Source: an uncultured Clostridia bacterium
GTDB lineage: Bacteria > Bacillota > Clostridia > Christensenellales > Borkfalkiaceae
Length of the DNA: 64,000 bases
NCBI GenBank assembly: GCA_944330115.1
Contig: CALVIN010000001.1
Span: 291,002 to 355,001, forward strand
Direction of reading: 5' to 3'
Part shown: positions 36,601-45,314 of the stretch, one piece after another
Layout of the letters: every line of letters begins with the position of its first letter
How positions within the stretch are numbered: position 1 is the stretch's first letter
The notes under the pieces: model-generated
The model's input: only the letters and a program-made list of their open reading frames with translations
Database searches by the model: none
What the model was told of the DNA's origin: nothing
Program-made: the position numbers and the translations under genes

Positions 36601-37366
36601 TGTAGGCAACACAAATATTAAATATGCCGTTTTTGACGGCGATGACCTTGTAATAAGTTTTCGCGTGGCGACCGACGTTAAAAAGACTTCCGATGAATAC
36701 GGCGGGCAGCTTTTAACGATACTTTCAAACAACGACATAGAGGCAGGCGACATAAAGGGGGGCATAATCTCCTCCGTCGTTCCGCAGATGGACTTCACGC
36801 TGGAGCGGATGTGCGCCACATATCTCCATATCAAGCCGCTGTCGCTTGCTCCCGGGCTTAAGACGGGCATGAACTTAAAGGTGGATAACGCCCGCGAGGT
36901 TGGTGCCGACCGCGTGGTAAACAACGTTGCAGGGCTAAAAAAATACGGCGCTCCGCTGATAATAGTCGACTTCGGCACGGCCACCACGTTCAACGTGCTC
37001 GACGAAAAGGGCGAGTTTATCGGCGGCGTGATAGCGCCCGGAATTAAGGGCTCGTTAGACAGCCTTGTGAACGGCACGGCCAAGCTGCCGAGGGTGGAGA
37101 TCGAAAGACCCTCGTCGGTGATAGCCAAAAACACCGTCACCAATATGCAGGCGGGCATAGTTTTCGGCTTTGCGGGGCTGGTAGGCTACATCGTAAAAAA
37201 GATAAAAAAGGAACTCAAGGTTTCCAACGTAAAGACCGTCGCAACGGGCGGCTTTTCGGAAGTAATAGCAAAAGAGATCGACTGTATCGACTGCGTTGAC
37301 AAGCTGCTCACGCTCGACGGGTTGAAATATTTATACTATCTCAATAGTACGGAGGCAGAAAAATGA
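36584..37366 (+). CDS. coaX: Type III pantothenate kinase
   Basis: First step of CoA synthesis: pantothenate to 4'-phosphopantothenate, cytosolic ASKHA enzyme of 260 residues. Motifs: CLDVGNTNIKYAVFDGD, LKTGMNLKVDNAREVGADRVVNNVAG, IIVDFGTATTFNVLDEKGEFIGGVIAPG and VATGGFSEV. The ATG lies inside the end of the S-component gene and follows AAGAGGAAGG; the longer frame start at 36542 is not needed. Its stop overlaps the hom start (ATGA). Confidence 0.96.
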   Translation: MIICLDVGNTNIKYAVFDGDDLVISFRVATDVKKTSDEYGGQLLTILSNNDIEAGDIKGGIISSVVPQMDFTLERMCATYLHIKPLSLAPGLKTGMNLKVDNAREVGADRVVNNVAGLKKYGAPLIIVDFGTATTFNVLDEKGEFIGGVIAPGIKGSLDSLVNGTAKLPRVEIERPSSVIAKNTVTNMQAGIVFGFAGLVGYIVKKIKKELKVSNVKTVATGGFSEVIAKEIDCIDCVDKLLTLDGLKYLYYLNSTEAEK

Positions 37367-38646
37367 AGAAGGTTGGAGTTGCGATACTCGGACTCGGCGT
37401 TGTAGGCGGCGGCACCTATAAGATGCTCACCGAACACAGGGAATTTTATCAGAAGACGCAGGGCATCGATATCGTCGTTGAAAACGTCCTCGAACTCAAC
37501 AAGCAAAAGGCGCTCGCGCTCGGCGTAAAGGAGGAGAAGATAGCTTCCAACATCGCCGAAATATGTTCCAACCCCGATGTGGATATAGTTATAGAGGTAA
37601 TGGGCGGCGTTGAGCCGGCAAAAACTTTCGTGCTTTCGGCGCTCAATGCCGGAAAATCGGTAGTTACCTCAAACAAGGAGCTCTTCTGCAAGTGCAGCCA
37701 CGAGCTGGAAAAGGCGGCCAAAAAGAACAACTGCGGCCTCTTTTACGAGGCGAGCTGCGTCGGCGGTGTGCCCGTGATACGCGCGCTTCTGGATAATCTG
37801 CAGGGCAACAAAGTGCTCTCCATGATGGGTATAATCAACGGCACAACCAACTATATCCTCACCAAGATGAGCGACGAGAACGCCTCTTACGAGGAAGTTT
37901 TGAAGGAGGCCCAGAGGCTGGGCTATGCCGAGGCCAACCCCACGGCCGACGTTGAGGGCTTCGACGCCGCCTACAAACTCTCCATTCTCTCCAGCCTTGC
38001 CTTCCACACCAAGATACCTTTCTCAAAGATATACCGCGAGGGCATCACAAAGATAACCTCCGAAGATATAGTATATGGCAAACAGCTCGGCTATGTGCTC
38101 AAACTGCTCGCAATAGGAAAGAACACCGACGACGGCATCGAGGTGCGCGTTCACCCCACATATATAAAGAATACGCACCCGCTCGCCAGCGTTAAAGACA
38201 GCTACAATGCCGTGTATATCACGGGCGACTGCGTGGAGGATGTAATGCTCTACGGCCGCGGTGCAGGCGCGATGCCCACCGCAAGCGCGATAGTCGGCGA
38301 CGTTATATACTGCGCCACCCACCCCAATTTCAGGTATTCGACGTTCAAGAACACCGAGGACGCCGATCCAGCCACGAAGTTCATCGATAACTTCAAGAGC
38401 GCCTATTATTTAAGGCTCAACGCCCACGACAAGGCGGGCGTGCTCGCAAAAGTTTCGTCGATATTCTCCCGCCACAACATCTCGGTTGCGCAGATGATAC
38501 AGGAGGAGGACGAAAAGGACGGCAGGGTGCCCCTTGTGTTCGTAACTCACCTCACAAAGGAAAAGAGCATACTCAAGGCCGTGGACGACATCAACGCCAC
38601 GAGCGACATTGCCGACGTCGTTTCGGTGATAAGGGTAGTTTCTTAA
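37363..38646 (+). CDS. hom: Homoserine dehydrogenase
   Basis: Reduces aspartate semialdehyde to homoserine for Thr/Met synthesis. 427 residues: N-terminal Rossmann domain (VAILGLGVVGGGTYKML), catalytic domain with NGTTNYILTKMSDENASYEEVLKEAQRLGYAEANPTADVEGFDAAYKL-type sequence (key residues Lys and Glu/Asp in these blocks), and a C-terminal ACT domain (YYLRLNAHDKAGVLAKVSSIFSRHNIS) for feedback regulation. The start overlaps the coaX stop by 4 nt, so transport, CoA and Thr genes share a transcript. Followed by a terminator. Confidence 0.96.
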   Translation: MKKVGVAILGLGVVGGGTYKMLTEHREFYQKTQGIDIVVENVLELNKQKALALGVKEEKIASNIAEICSNPDVDIVIEVMGGVEPAKTFVLSALNAGKSVVTSNKELFCKCSHELEKAAKKNNCGLFYEASCVGGVPVIRALLDNLQGNKVLSMMGIINGTTNYILTKMSDENASYEEVLKEAQRLGYAEANPTADVEGFDAAYKLSILSSLAFHTKIPFSKIYREGITKITSEDIVYGKQLGYVLKLLAIGKNTDDGIEVRVHPTYIKNTHPLASVKDSYNAVYITGDCVEDVMLYGRGAGAMPTASAIVGDVIYCATHPNFRYSTFKNTEDADPATKFIDNFKSAYYLRLNAHDKAGVLAKVSSIFSRHNISVAQMIQEEDEKDGRVPLVFVTHLTKEKSILKAVDDINATSDIADVVSVIRVVS

Positions 38647-38656
38647 AATAGTACCG

Positions 38657-38684
38657 ATGCGGCGGGGCAAGCGCCCCGCCGCAT
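38657..38684 (+). terminator. Terminator after hom
   Basis: 12-bp perfect stem ATGCGGCGGGGC / GCCCCGCCGCAT, 4-nt loop, weak T-tract. Confidence 0.7.
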
Positions 38685-38769
38685 TTGAAAATTATATTTG
38701 TTTTATTGCTTGAATTCGTTAGTTTTTGTTTGCTGTTTGAAGCAGATAAGGATAAGGGGATATTGAATT

Positions 38770-40125
38770 ATGAATGACAGAACAAAAGACTATGTTTTTT
38801 TAAGCTACTCTCATGCAGAACAGGATGAAATAAAAAAAATCGTAGCCAAGTTTGACGATCACTCCTATAACCTGGTGTATGACGAATCGTTGAGTTACGG
38901 TGACGAATGGGACTTATCTGTACGACGGTACATAAGTTCTTCAAAGTGTAAAGGTGTGATTTTTATTATCTCGGAAAACTTTTTAAAGAGTAAAGCCATA
39001 TTGACCGAAGTTGAATATACGGCAAAGTTTAATAGGAAATTCTTTTCTATAATGCTCTACAACATGTCGTTACCCGAGTTAAAAAACACTTTCTATGAAA
39101 AACTGAGCGAAAACGAAAAATACATAATGGACAGTATCCAGGAAGTATTAAATAACGAACAACTGTATCTTAAACTTAGCGAGATCAATTGGGAACGGGT
39201 AGGTAAAACTTTTAAGGAGTGGAATTTTTTCCCTGAAAAAAATGATACAAGTTATTTAATTCAGTCTAAATACTCGTCGCAATTGAAAGGGGAAAAGGAA
39301 AGACTGTTCAATCAGCAGCAAGGTTATATGAACTTTGACATGAAAGCGATCGATTCCGTACTTGATGAACTCACCGGCGATGATCTATGCGTTCTCGACC
39401 TCGGCTGCTCTAACGGGGATCTTACATTCTCAAGATTTAAAGATATAAAGCGCATCACAAAAGTGATCGGCATCGATTACAACGAAAACGATATCCGCGA
39501 AGCTAACGCAAAGGCTAAAAACTACGGGGATAAATTTCATTTTTATACTGCAGATCTTGAAGACGGCAACATAATCACTATATTGCAAAATATACTTGCC
39601 GAAAATAATATTAAAGGCGTCGATATCGTATTTGCCGCCTTAGTTATACATCATCTGAACAATCCGCATAAATTGATGTTAAGTTTATATGAGATTTTTG
39701 GTGATGACGGCAGAATAATTATCAGAGGATCGGACGATGGCGGCAAGTTATGTTATCCGAAGACCAATCTTTTAAAAGAAATTTTAGAAAGATATGAAAA
39801 ATTAGTTACAGCGTCTGACAGATCTAACGGCAGAAAATTATATTCGCAATTATATGACACCGGCTATACAAATATCCGAATGCTTTACTCCGTAGTAGAT
39901 ACTTGCGAAAAAGACAGACGCCGAAAAGAAAGATTGTACGAAGTCGGCTTTTCATTCAGATTGAAAAGAATAGAGGATTTGCTAAATCAAAATCCAGACA
40001 ATGAATGGTTGAAAAATGAGTATGATTGGTTTAAGAATGCCTTAAACGAATTCAAAGATGCCTTTCTGAATAGAAGTTTTTGGTATTGCAACACATCATA
40101 TATCGCCATAGGCGGAATCAAATAA
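38770..40125 (+). CDS. TIR domain-SAM methyltransferase fusion
   Basis: 451 residues, AT-richer codons than its neighbours. Residues 1-140 are a TIR domain: DYVFLSYSHAEQDEI, DHSYNLVYDESLSYGDEW, KCKGVIFIISENFLKSKAILTEVEYT, where a Glu of TEVEY is the likely NADase-type catalytic residue. Residues about 195-340 are a class I SAM methyltransferase: CVLDLGCSNGDLTFSRF (motif I), VIGIDYNENDIREANAKA (motif II), FHFYTADLED, VDIVFAALVIHHLNNPHK and GRIIIRGSDDGG. The C-terminus is helical. AAGGGGAT precedes the ATG. It overlaps the ATP-grasp gene by one base (TAATG). TIR domains are common in immunity, but fusion to a methyltransferase with a ligase partner is not a system I know. Target unknown. Confidence 0.82.
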   Translation: MNDRTKDYVFLSYSHAEQDEIKKIVAKFDDHSYNLVYDESLSYGDEWDLSVRRYISSSKCKGVIFIISENFLKSKAILTEVEYTAKFNRKFFSIMLYNMSLPELKNTFYEKLSENEKYIMDSIQEVLNNEQLYLKLSEINWERVGKTFKEWNFFPEKNDTSYLIQSKYSSQLKGEKERLFNQQQGYMNFDMKAIDSVLDELTGDDLCVLDLGCSNGDLTFSRFKDIKRITKVIGIDYNENDIREANAKAKNYGDKFHFYTADLEDGNIITILQNILAENNIKGVDIVFAALVIHHLNNPHKLMLSLYEIFGDDGRIIIRGSDDGGKLCYPKTNLLKEILERYEKLVTASDRSNGRKLYSQLYDTGYTNIRMLYSVVDTCEKDRRRKERLYEVGFSFRLKRIEDLLNQNPDNEWLKNEYDWFKNALNEFKDAFLNRSFWYCNTSYIAIGGIK

Positions 40126-40997
40126 TGAAAGGACTTATACTGCTAAATGCATATTCCAGCTTAGAACATTCTATATATCAGGCCGTTAGACTAAAAGAGG
40201 AATTTTCATATAAAAATATAAATGTCGATGTATTGAGAAATGACTTCTTTGCTGCAACTCTCGATTCAAACGGTAATATAAAAAAGAGACTTGCTAATTA
40301 TGACTTTTGTATATACTTAGATAAGGACAAGTATATATCATATATGCTTGAAAAGCTGGGCTTAAGGCTCTTTAATACAGCAAAGGCAATAGAAGATTGC
40401 GATGACAAAATGACTACAATGATACGACTCGCCAATAACAGCATTCCTATGCCGAAAACGTTGCCCGGATTGTTGTGTTACAGTGAAGATTCTTCTCTTA
40501 AAGAAAGTGTATTGGATGTGGCAGAAAATGAGCTTGGTTACCCGCTCATTGTTAAATCAAGTTATGGTTCTATGGGCAGCAGTGTATATAAGGCGGATAA
40601 TCGCGACGAATTAAAATTATATGCCGACTACTTGCGGTTCAAGCCTCATCTATTTCAGGAGTTTATAAAAGAAAGTGCCGGCAGAGACATTCGTATAATG
40701 GTTATAGGCGGTAAGACTATAGCCTATATGGAACGATATTCAACCGATGATTTTCGCTCAAATATTTCAGCTGGAGGTTTTGGAAAGAAAATAGATTTAC
40801 CGGCAGAAGTTGAAGACATAGCTTTAAAGGCTGCCAAAATTTTACACCTTGACTATTGTGGCGTAGATATTTTGATCGGTAAAGATAAATACTACTTATG
40901 TGAAGTTAATTCCAATGCTTTTTTCCAAGGACTTGAAGAGGTTACAGGAATAAATGTTGCAGGCGCTTATGTTGAACATGTGTTAAGAGTATTGTAA
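40125..40997 (+). CDS. RimK-like ATP-grasp ligase
   Basis: 290 residues. ATP-grasp family: DKMTTMIRLANNSIPMPKT, ELGYPLIVKSSYGSMGSSVY (nucleotide-binding loop), HLFQEFIKESAGRDIRIMVIGGK, AGGFGKKIDLPAEVEDIALKAAKIL and GVDILIGKDKYYLCEVNSNAFF (metal ligands Glu and Asn). Nearest types are RimK/LysX enzymes, which add amino acids to proteins or small molecules through acyl-phosphate intermediates. The start at 40125 overlaps the TIR gene stop; the ORF open to 40080 is in another frame of it. Low GC like its partner. The pair was probably acquired together; the substrate cannot be deduced. Confidence 0.85.
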   Translation: MKGLILLNAYSSLEHSIYQAVRLKEEFSYKNINVDVLRNDFFAATLDSNGNIKKRLANYDFCIYLDKDKYISYMLEKLGLRLFNTAKAIEDCDDKMTTMIRLANNSIPMPKTLPGLLCYSEDSSLKESVLDVAENELGYPLIVKSSYGSMGSSVYKADNRDELKLYADYLRFKPHLFQEFIKESAGRDIRIMVIGGKTIAYMERYSTDDFRSNISAGGFGKKIDLPAEVEDIALKAAKILHLDYCGVDILIGKDKYYLCEVNSNAFFQGLEEVTGINVAGAYVEHVLRVL

Positions 40998-41052
40998 GCA
41001 ACGCAAGTAATGTTTTTACTTATCTTTCGATCGTTACATAATCAACATTATA

Positions 41053-41088
41053 AAAAAAGAAGCAGACCAAAGCCTGCTTCTTTTTTGT
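41053..41088. terminator. Bidirectional terminator between ATP-grasp gene and tRNA-Ser
   Basis: GAAGCAG / CTGCTTC stem flanked by A7 and T6. Confidence 0.85.
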
Positions 41089-41090
41089 TT

Positions 41091-41178
41091 GGCGCGGAGA
41101 AGAGGATTTGAACCTCCGGAGGCTTTTGACCTCACACGATTTCCAATCGTGCGCCTTAAACCGCTCAGCCATCTCCGC
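41091..41178 (-). tRNA. tRNA-Ser (anticodon GGA)
   Basis: 88 nt with encoded CCA and long variable arm. Acceptor GCGGAGA / TCTCCGC, anticodon stem CACGA/TCGTG with loop TTGGAAA (GGA), T-arm GGAGGTTCAAATCCTC. Its 3' end faces the TIR/ATP-grasp cassette. Confidence 0.97.
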
Positions 41179-41215
41179 ATCGCCGCTCAGTAATTTTGCA
41201 ACTGAGCACTTATAT

Positions 41216-41244
41216 ATAATATTAGATTTTTGCCAAAAAATCAA
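41216..41244 (-). promoter_or_regulatory. Promoter of tRNA-Ser
   Basis: Minus strand: TTGATT, 17-nt spacer, TATTAT. The remaining 41245-41412 is AT-rich without recognisable features. Confidence 0.7.
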
Positions 41245-41412
41245 GCGATTTCATTCTTAAATAATTAGATAGAAAAATTTTTTTACTGTTTCTCTCTATA
41301 AAAGAGATTATGATCCAAACATCAACTAGATTTTAATTTGTATATGAATGGATTGAGATATATTTTTTAAATTCTTAATACAACAATACAGATGACTTGA
41401 TGCTTTTGGCTA

Positions 41413-41421
41413 TGGTATAAT
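41413..41421 (+). promoter_or_regulatory. Extended -10 promoter, leaderless
   Basis: TGGTATAAT with no good -35; the ATG of the CPBP gene follows after 6 nt. Confidence 0.6.
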
Positions 41422-41427
41422 GTTCAT

Positions 41428-42192
41428 ATGAACATCAAAACCGCCGTGAAATATCTTATCATTACATTCGCCATAACATATGTATGTTGGTGGGGTGTGG
41501 CAATACTTGTTGCATATACCGATCTTGTATATGGCGACATATTGCCTACGGTAATATACATTATCGGTAACTTCGGGCCTGCCATTGCCGCTTTATTCAG
41601 CATAGGCAAAAAAGATTATCCGCGTCGCTTGAAAGAGTTCTTATTTTCATATAAAAAGCACGGTATATGGTTTTTTCTTTTGTTTGTTGCCCTGATAACT
41701 CTCACCGTAGGGCTTTCGTCCATGGAATGGAACCCGCAAATGACAGCGCTGAATTTTTTTATTTCCCTGCTCGGTTCCATATTTGTTTACGGAGGTGAGG
41801 AGGAGCTCGGCTGGCGCGGAATATTGCAGCCTGCATTATCAAAGAAGATAACCTTTCCGCTTGCCGCTCTTGCGTGCGGCGTTATATGGGCGCTGTGGCA
41901 TTTGCCGCTCTGGTTTATCGAAGGGCATCCCAATCAATCTATGCCGTTTTGGGTGCAGGCAACATTGGGTATATTCCTCTGCTTTTGGCTGGGCATGATA
42001 TACGAGCGATCGGGCTGCATACCGCTCTGCATGCTCTTTCACGGATATGTGAACGTGTTGCTCTCATCATTTGTGCTGAAATTGAATTGGATACTCATTT
42101 TCGGCATGGTGCTTACGACGGCTGCGGCTGTCATACTTTGGTTGTTTGATAAACAAGAGAAGGTCGCCAAAAATCAGGCGACTGATAACTAG
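41428..42192 (+). CDS. CPBP family intramembrane glutamic endopeptidase
   Basis: 254 residues with about seven hydrophobic segments. CPBP (CAAX protease/bacteriocin-processing, Abi) motifs: motif 1 EEELGWRGIL, motif 2 ALWHLPLWF, and a late HG motif in LFHGYVN. Such membrane proteases act in bacteriocin maturation or immunity and in prenyl-protein processing; no bacteriocin gene is visible here. There is no Shine-Dalgarno and the ATG coincides with the predicted transcription start. Monocistronic, ending at a bidirectional terminator, in the accessory stretch beside the TIR cassette. Confidence 0.9.
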   Translation: MNIKTAVKYLIITFAITYVCWWGVAILVAYTDLVYGDILPTVIYIIGNFGPAIAALFSIGKKDYPRRLKEFLFSYKKHGIWFFLLFVALITLTVGLSSMEWNPQMTALNFFISLLGSIFVYGGEEELGWRGILQPALSKKITFPLAALACGVIWALWHLPLWFIEGHPNQSMPFWVQATLGIFLCFWLGMIYERSGCIPLCMLFHGYVNVLLSSFVLKLNWILIFGMVLTTAAAVILWLFDKQEKVAKNQATDN

Positions 42193-42360
42193 ACACACGT
42201 CTGACGGACTTAATTGAATAAGCTGCCGCAATGAGTAAAGGGAGTGCACATATATCAATATACAAGTTGCGATCACAAAAGGCGGTACAATGCCGCAACT
42301 TCTGCCCGAAGGGTGGCAACGGCATTGTGTTAAAAATCTGCAGTTACCTTTTTGCAAAAC

Positions 42361-42389
42361 GGCGGCGTGAAATAACCTTTCACGCCGCC
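42361..42389. terminator. Bidirectional terminator after CPBP gene
   Basis: GGCGGCGTGAAA / TTTCACGCCGCC stem with a 6-nt loop between convergent genes. Confidence 0.75.
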
Positions 42390-42476
42390 AATAAAAAATT
42401 TTCTCTTATTTTCTCTTTGAAACTTATACTCCAGCTTTTGACTTTACGCCATAATTTATAAGGCAGGCAACAGTCA

Positions 42477-44939
42477 TTATCTTCTCAGCACCTCTTTCAT
42501 TTCAAGTTTAAGTTCTTTCGCAACGGGATAACTGCAGTCGTAAGCCAATATTTCGTTATCGCCGGTCTCGCAGTTATAAAGGGAGATGACTTTGAACTTG
42601 GAAACGGGGTGCTTTTTCTTTTTATCGTACTTATTATAAATTTTAGCAATCAGTTTATTGAGCTTCAAATCCTTTACGTCGCTGTAAACTTCGCGTTTTG
42701 ACTCAAGAGCATCTTCACGCACATATATGAAGTATTTATTCTCAACATTATGTATTGACTCGACGTTATATATAAGTTTTCTGCGATTAGAACCGTCCAT
42801 ATTCATTTCATATAGCGAAATTATATTATGACCACGTTCTTTCCCATCATAACTCAGGTAGAATACCTTGTCGTAATTTACCATGAGAATTTTTCGCACG
42901 CCTTGAACAAGTGACTGTTGGTTGGTACCGTCAAGACGGACTCTGCACAGTTCCGCATTGTAATCGGTATAGTAAAGGTAGCCCTTCCTGATGCAAGGTT
43001 TATCAAGGTCACTACTTATTACGCCAAATGCAACTTTCTTAGGTTCGCCTCCGACAAGAGGAATGCGGTATAGTGTACGGAATATGTTGTCTTTAGCGCC
43101 ACGGGTAACATACATCCAGTCGCCGGACGTGAAGACAATGTCCATCATATATTTCATTATTTCACGTTGATCGGTTCCATCGGGGCGAATGCTGCAAAGA
43201 GATTTTATATTGGCATTGCCGACCATATAGTATATTTTTCCCTTGATGAACTTATAAAAGTTGTAAACGTTCTTTACGAGTGCAACTTCTTCCGCGCCTT
43301 CTATGTTCCTTTTTGTGTAAATCGTAAGATTATTCTGGCCGTGATCTTGGCGGGTGAAAATGATCGAACTATCGTTGAGTTCATATAACGTACTGTTGCC
43401 GGTTATAAGCTTTTTATTGTCATGCGTGACGATATTATAGGAATATAAACTTTCGCCCTTTATATCGGAGACCGTTCCGTTCCTTTTATATTCAAAGTTG
43501 GGGGCAACATAATAAATTGTATCTCCCGTGATCTTGCTTATTCTGTAAACGCCCTCTGCAAGTACAGAAAATTTGCCGGTACTCATATCCAAAGCGAGTA
43601 TATCGTTCCAATCAGGGCCGTAATTTAATTTTCTGTTTATGCTAAGTTTGCTCTTAATGCCTTTTGACTTAAGGAACTTATTTTTTTTCGCAGCATTCAG
43701 AATAGGGTCGTATTTTGTAAGATAGATAATCGTTTCGGGTTGATATTCGACATTAGAATAATATTCAAGATTGCCGTATGCATCGGCATAATAAACAGTC
43801 ACTTTGTTGTCTTTTCTTTCAGGCTTGCTGAGATTCTGATAATATATTTGGCTGTTATCCCCGGGAACCGTATAATAAAATCTTGTACCGAAACAGCCCA
43901 GATAACTATTAAAGGCCTGGCTTTCGCAGTTTTGATAATCTGCAAGTTTATCCTTTTCAAAGTAAAGTCCCGATTTGTAAAAATAGACTTTCTTGTCCAT
44001 ATAAAAATATTTGTTGGACAATACATAAACTTTGTTTATTTTTTCTATATATTCCGACGCTTTATTGTATTCAGGTATACGGGTGAAGCAGGCAAGGGCG
44101 GCGTCAAAGTTGTTTTCTTCATAATACTTTATGCCGGCTTTGTATTCGGCGTCAGCATCTATTCCTGCAGCAGCATACCTTTCCCGACAGAGCATTGCTT
44201 TTCTTTCAATTTCTTTAGCGACATCAGGATGTTCTTCAATATTGCTGACAAGTGCAAGCGATTTGATTTTATCGTTTAAAGACTTTGCCTGAGCTTTCAT
44301 GGCGTCACATTCGTCATCACTAAGGCCGTATTGATTTGCAAAATTTATGTAGTTGTTCAGTTCGCTTATAAGACTGAAACGCTTTTCTTTGAGGATTTGC
44401 AAACTTTCATAAAGACAATCGTATTCATAGTAGCAGTTTTCCAAATCATCGGCAGACATATACTTTTTTATAATGTCATTTTGTATAACATCTACATTAT
44501 TAACTTTCTCTTCAATACATCTGGCGCTGTATGAAAAAGATAATTTCCATATTTCCGGATTGTCGCCTTGGGTGGTCTTAAGATTATGCAGAAGGGCATC
44601 AATCTCAGGAATGGAAAAGACTGAGTCGTTTTTACAGAAATTGGTCCAATCGAAAGACTTAAATACAAAGTCTATGTATGCCTTTGCGGCAGAAACAGTA
44701 CTTATACCTAAAACTTTTTGATGTGCGCTGTCGGCGGGGGCAGGTTGTGAAGTGTTTATAACGGTGTTACAACAAGGGCATCTTACCGTTGTGTCTGTAC
44801 TGTTGGTAATAATCGGATAGGAGCAGCTTGGGCATTCAATCAAGTATGTACCGCTATTTCCCAAAGATATTTCTGTGTTAAAATCTGCGTCGGAACTTTC
44901 GCCAGTGCTAATGTTTTTAAAGATTGTTTGTTCACTCAT
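42477..44939 (-). CDS. Zinc-ribbon, TPR-like and beta-propeller-like (DUF5050) protein
   Basis: 820 residues. N-terminal zinc ribbon CPSCSYPIITNSTDTTVRCPCC (residues about 35-56), a helical part with a TPR-like unit (AGIKYYEENNFDAALACFTRIPEYNKASEYI), then 450 residues of Tyr-rich repeats (SICS/RLDGTNQ, IYYMVGN, LYYTDYNAELCRVRLDGTNQ, LYEMNMDGSNRRKLIY) that look like blades of a DUF5050/TolB-type propeller. No signal peptide or membrane segment, so it is probably cytosolic. The ATG at 44939 follows GAGGGTG; the longer frame runs into the promoter. AT-rich. Function unknown. Confidence 0.75.
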   Translation of the reverse strand: MSEQTIFKNISTGESSDADFNTEISLGNSGTYLIECPSCSYPIITNSTDTTVRCPCCNTVINTSQPAPADSAHQKVLGISTVSAAKAYIDFVFKSFDWTNFCKNDSVFSIPEIDALLHNLKTTQGDNPEIWKLSFSYSARCIEEKVNNVDVIQNDIIKKYMSADDLENCYYEYDCLYESLQILKEKRFSLISELNNYINFANQYGLSDDECDAMKAQAKSLNDKIKSLALVSNIEEHPDVAKEIERKAMLCRERYAAAGIDADAEYKAGIKYYEENNFDAALACFTRIPEYNKASEYIEKINKVYVLSNKYFYMDKKVYFYKSGLYFEKDKLADYQNCESQAFNSYLGCFGTRFYYTVPGDNSQIYYQNLSKPERKDNKVTVYYADAYGNLEYYSNVEYQPETIIYLTKYDPILNAAKKNKFLKSKGIKSKLSINRKLNYGPDWNDILALDMSTGKFSVLAEGVYRISKITGDTIYYVAPNFEYKRNGTVSDIKGESLYSYNIVTHDNKKLITGNSTLYELNDSSIIFTRQDHGQNNLTIYTKRNIEGAEEVALVKNVYNFYKFIKGKIYYMVGNANIKSLCSIRPDGTDQREIMKYMMDIVFTSGDWMYVTRGAKDNIFRTLYRIPLVGGEPKKVAFGVISSDLDKPCIRKGYLYYTDYNAELCRVRLDGTNQQSLVQGVRKILMVNYDKVFYLSYDGKERGHNIISLYEMNMDGSNRRKLIYNVESIHNVENKYFIYVREDALESKREVYSDVKDLKLNKLIAKIYNKYDKKKKHPVSKFKVISLYNCETGDNEILAYDCSYPVAKELKLEMKEVLRR

Positions 44940-45006
44940 TTTTTCACCCTCGGTTTTAAGTAAATAAATTTTAAAATTATTGTATATAGATATAAGATAT
45001 ACTAAA

Positions 45007-45035
45007 ATATTAGCATGTATTGTACAAAATGTCAA
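45007..45035 (-). promoter_or_regulatory. Promoter of the DUF5050-like gene
   Basis: Minus strand: TTGACA, 17-nt spacer, TAATAT. The rest of the 375-nt divergent gap holds no gene I can see. Confidence 0.8.
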
Positions 45036-45314
45036 TATGAACATTTATTTTAGTATTGCATTTTTATGTGGTGACAATGGGCTGATGATTTTAATGCCGG
45101 CCGGTATGATTTTATATTTAAAAAAACTTTAATATATGTATGCGTGTTTAATATGCCGATACTCCAATGTTTTATTCCATCAATAAAGGATAATACGAAT
45201 CGGTGGAGTGAGAGCGCCTAAAAACTAGCAGCGATAAGAATTGATATCGATTTTTCATTATAGTTGCTATATAATTGTCATAGGTAAATATATTTACGTT
45301 TAGGGGATATCGGC

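Noticed and set aside
38640..38770. attL-like duplicate of the tRNA-Ser 3' end bordering the TIR cassette
   Set aside because: No copy of the tRNA end was found at the left border, so tRNA-targeted integration is unproven.
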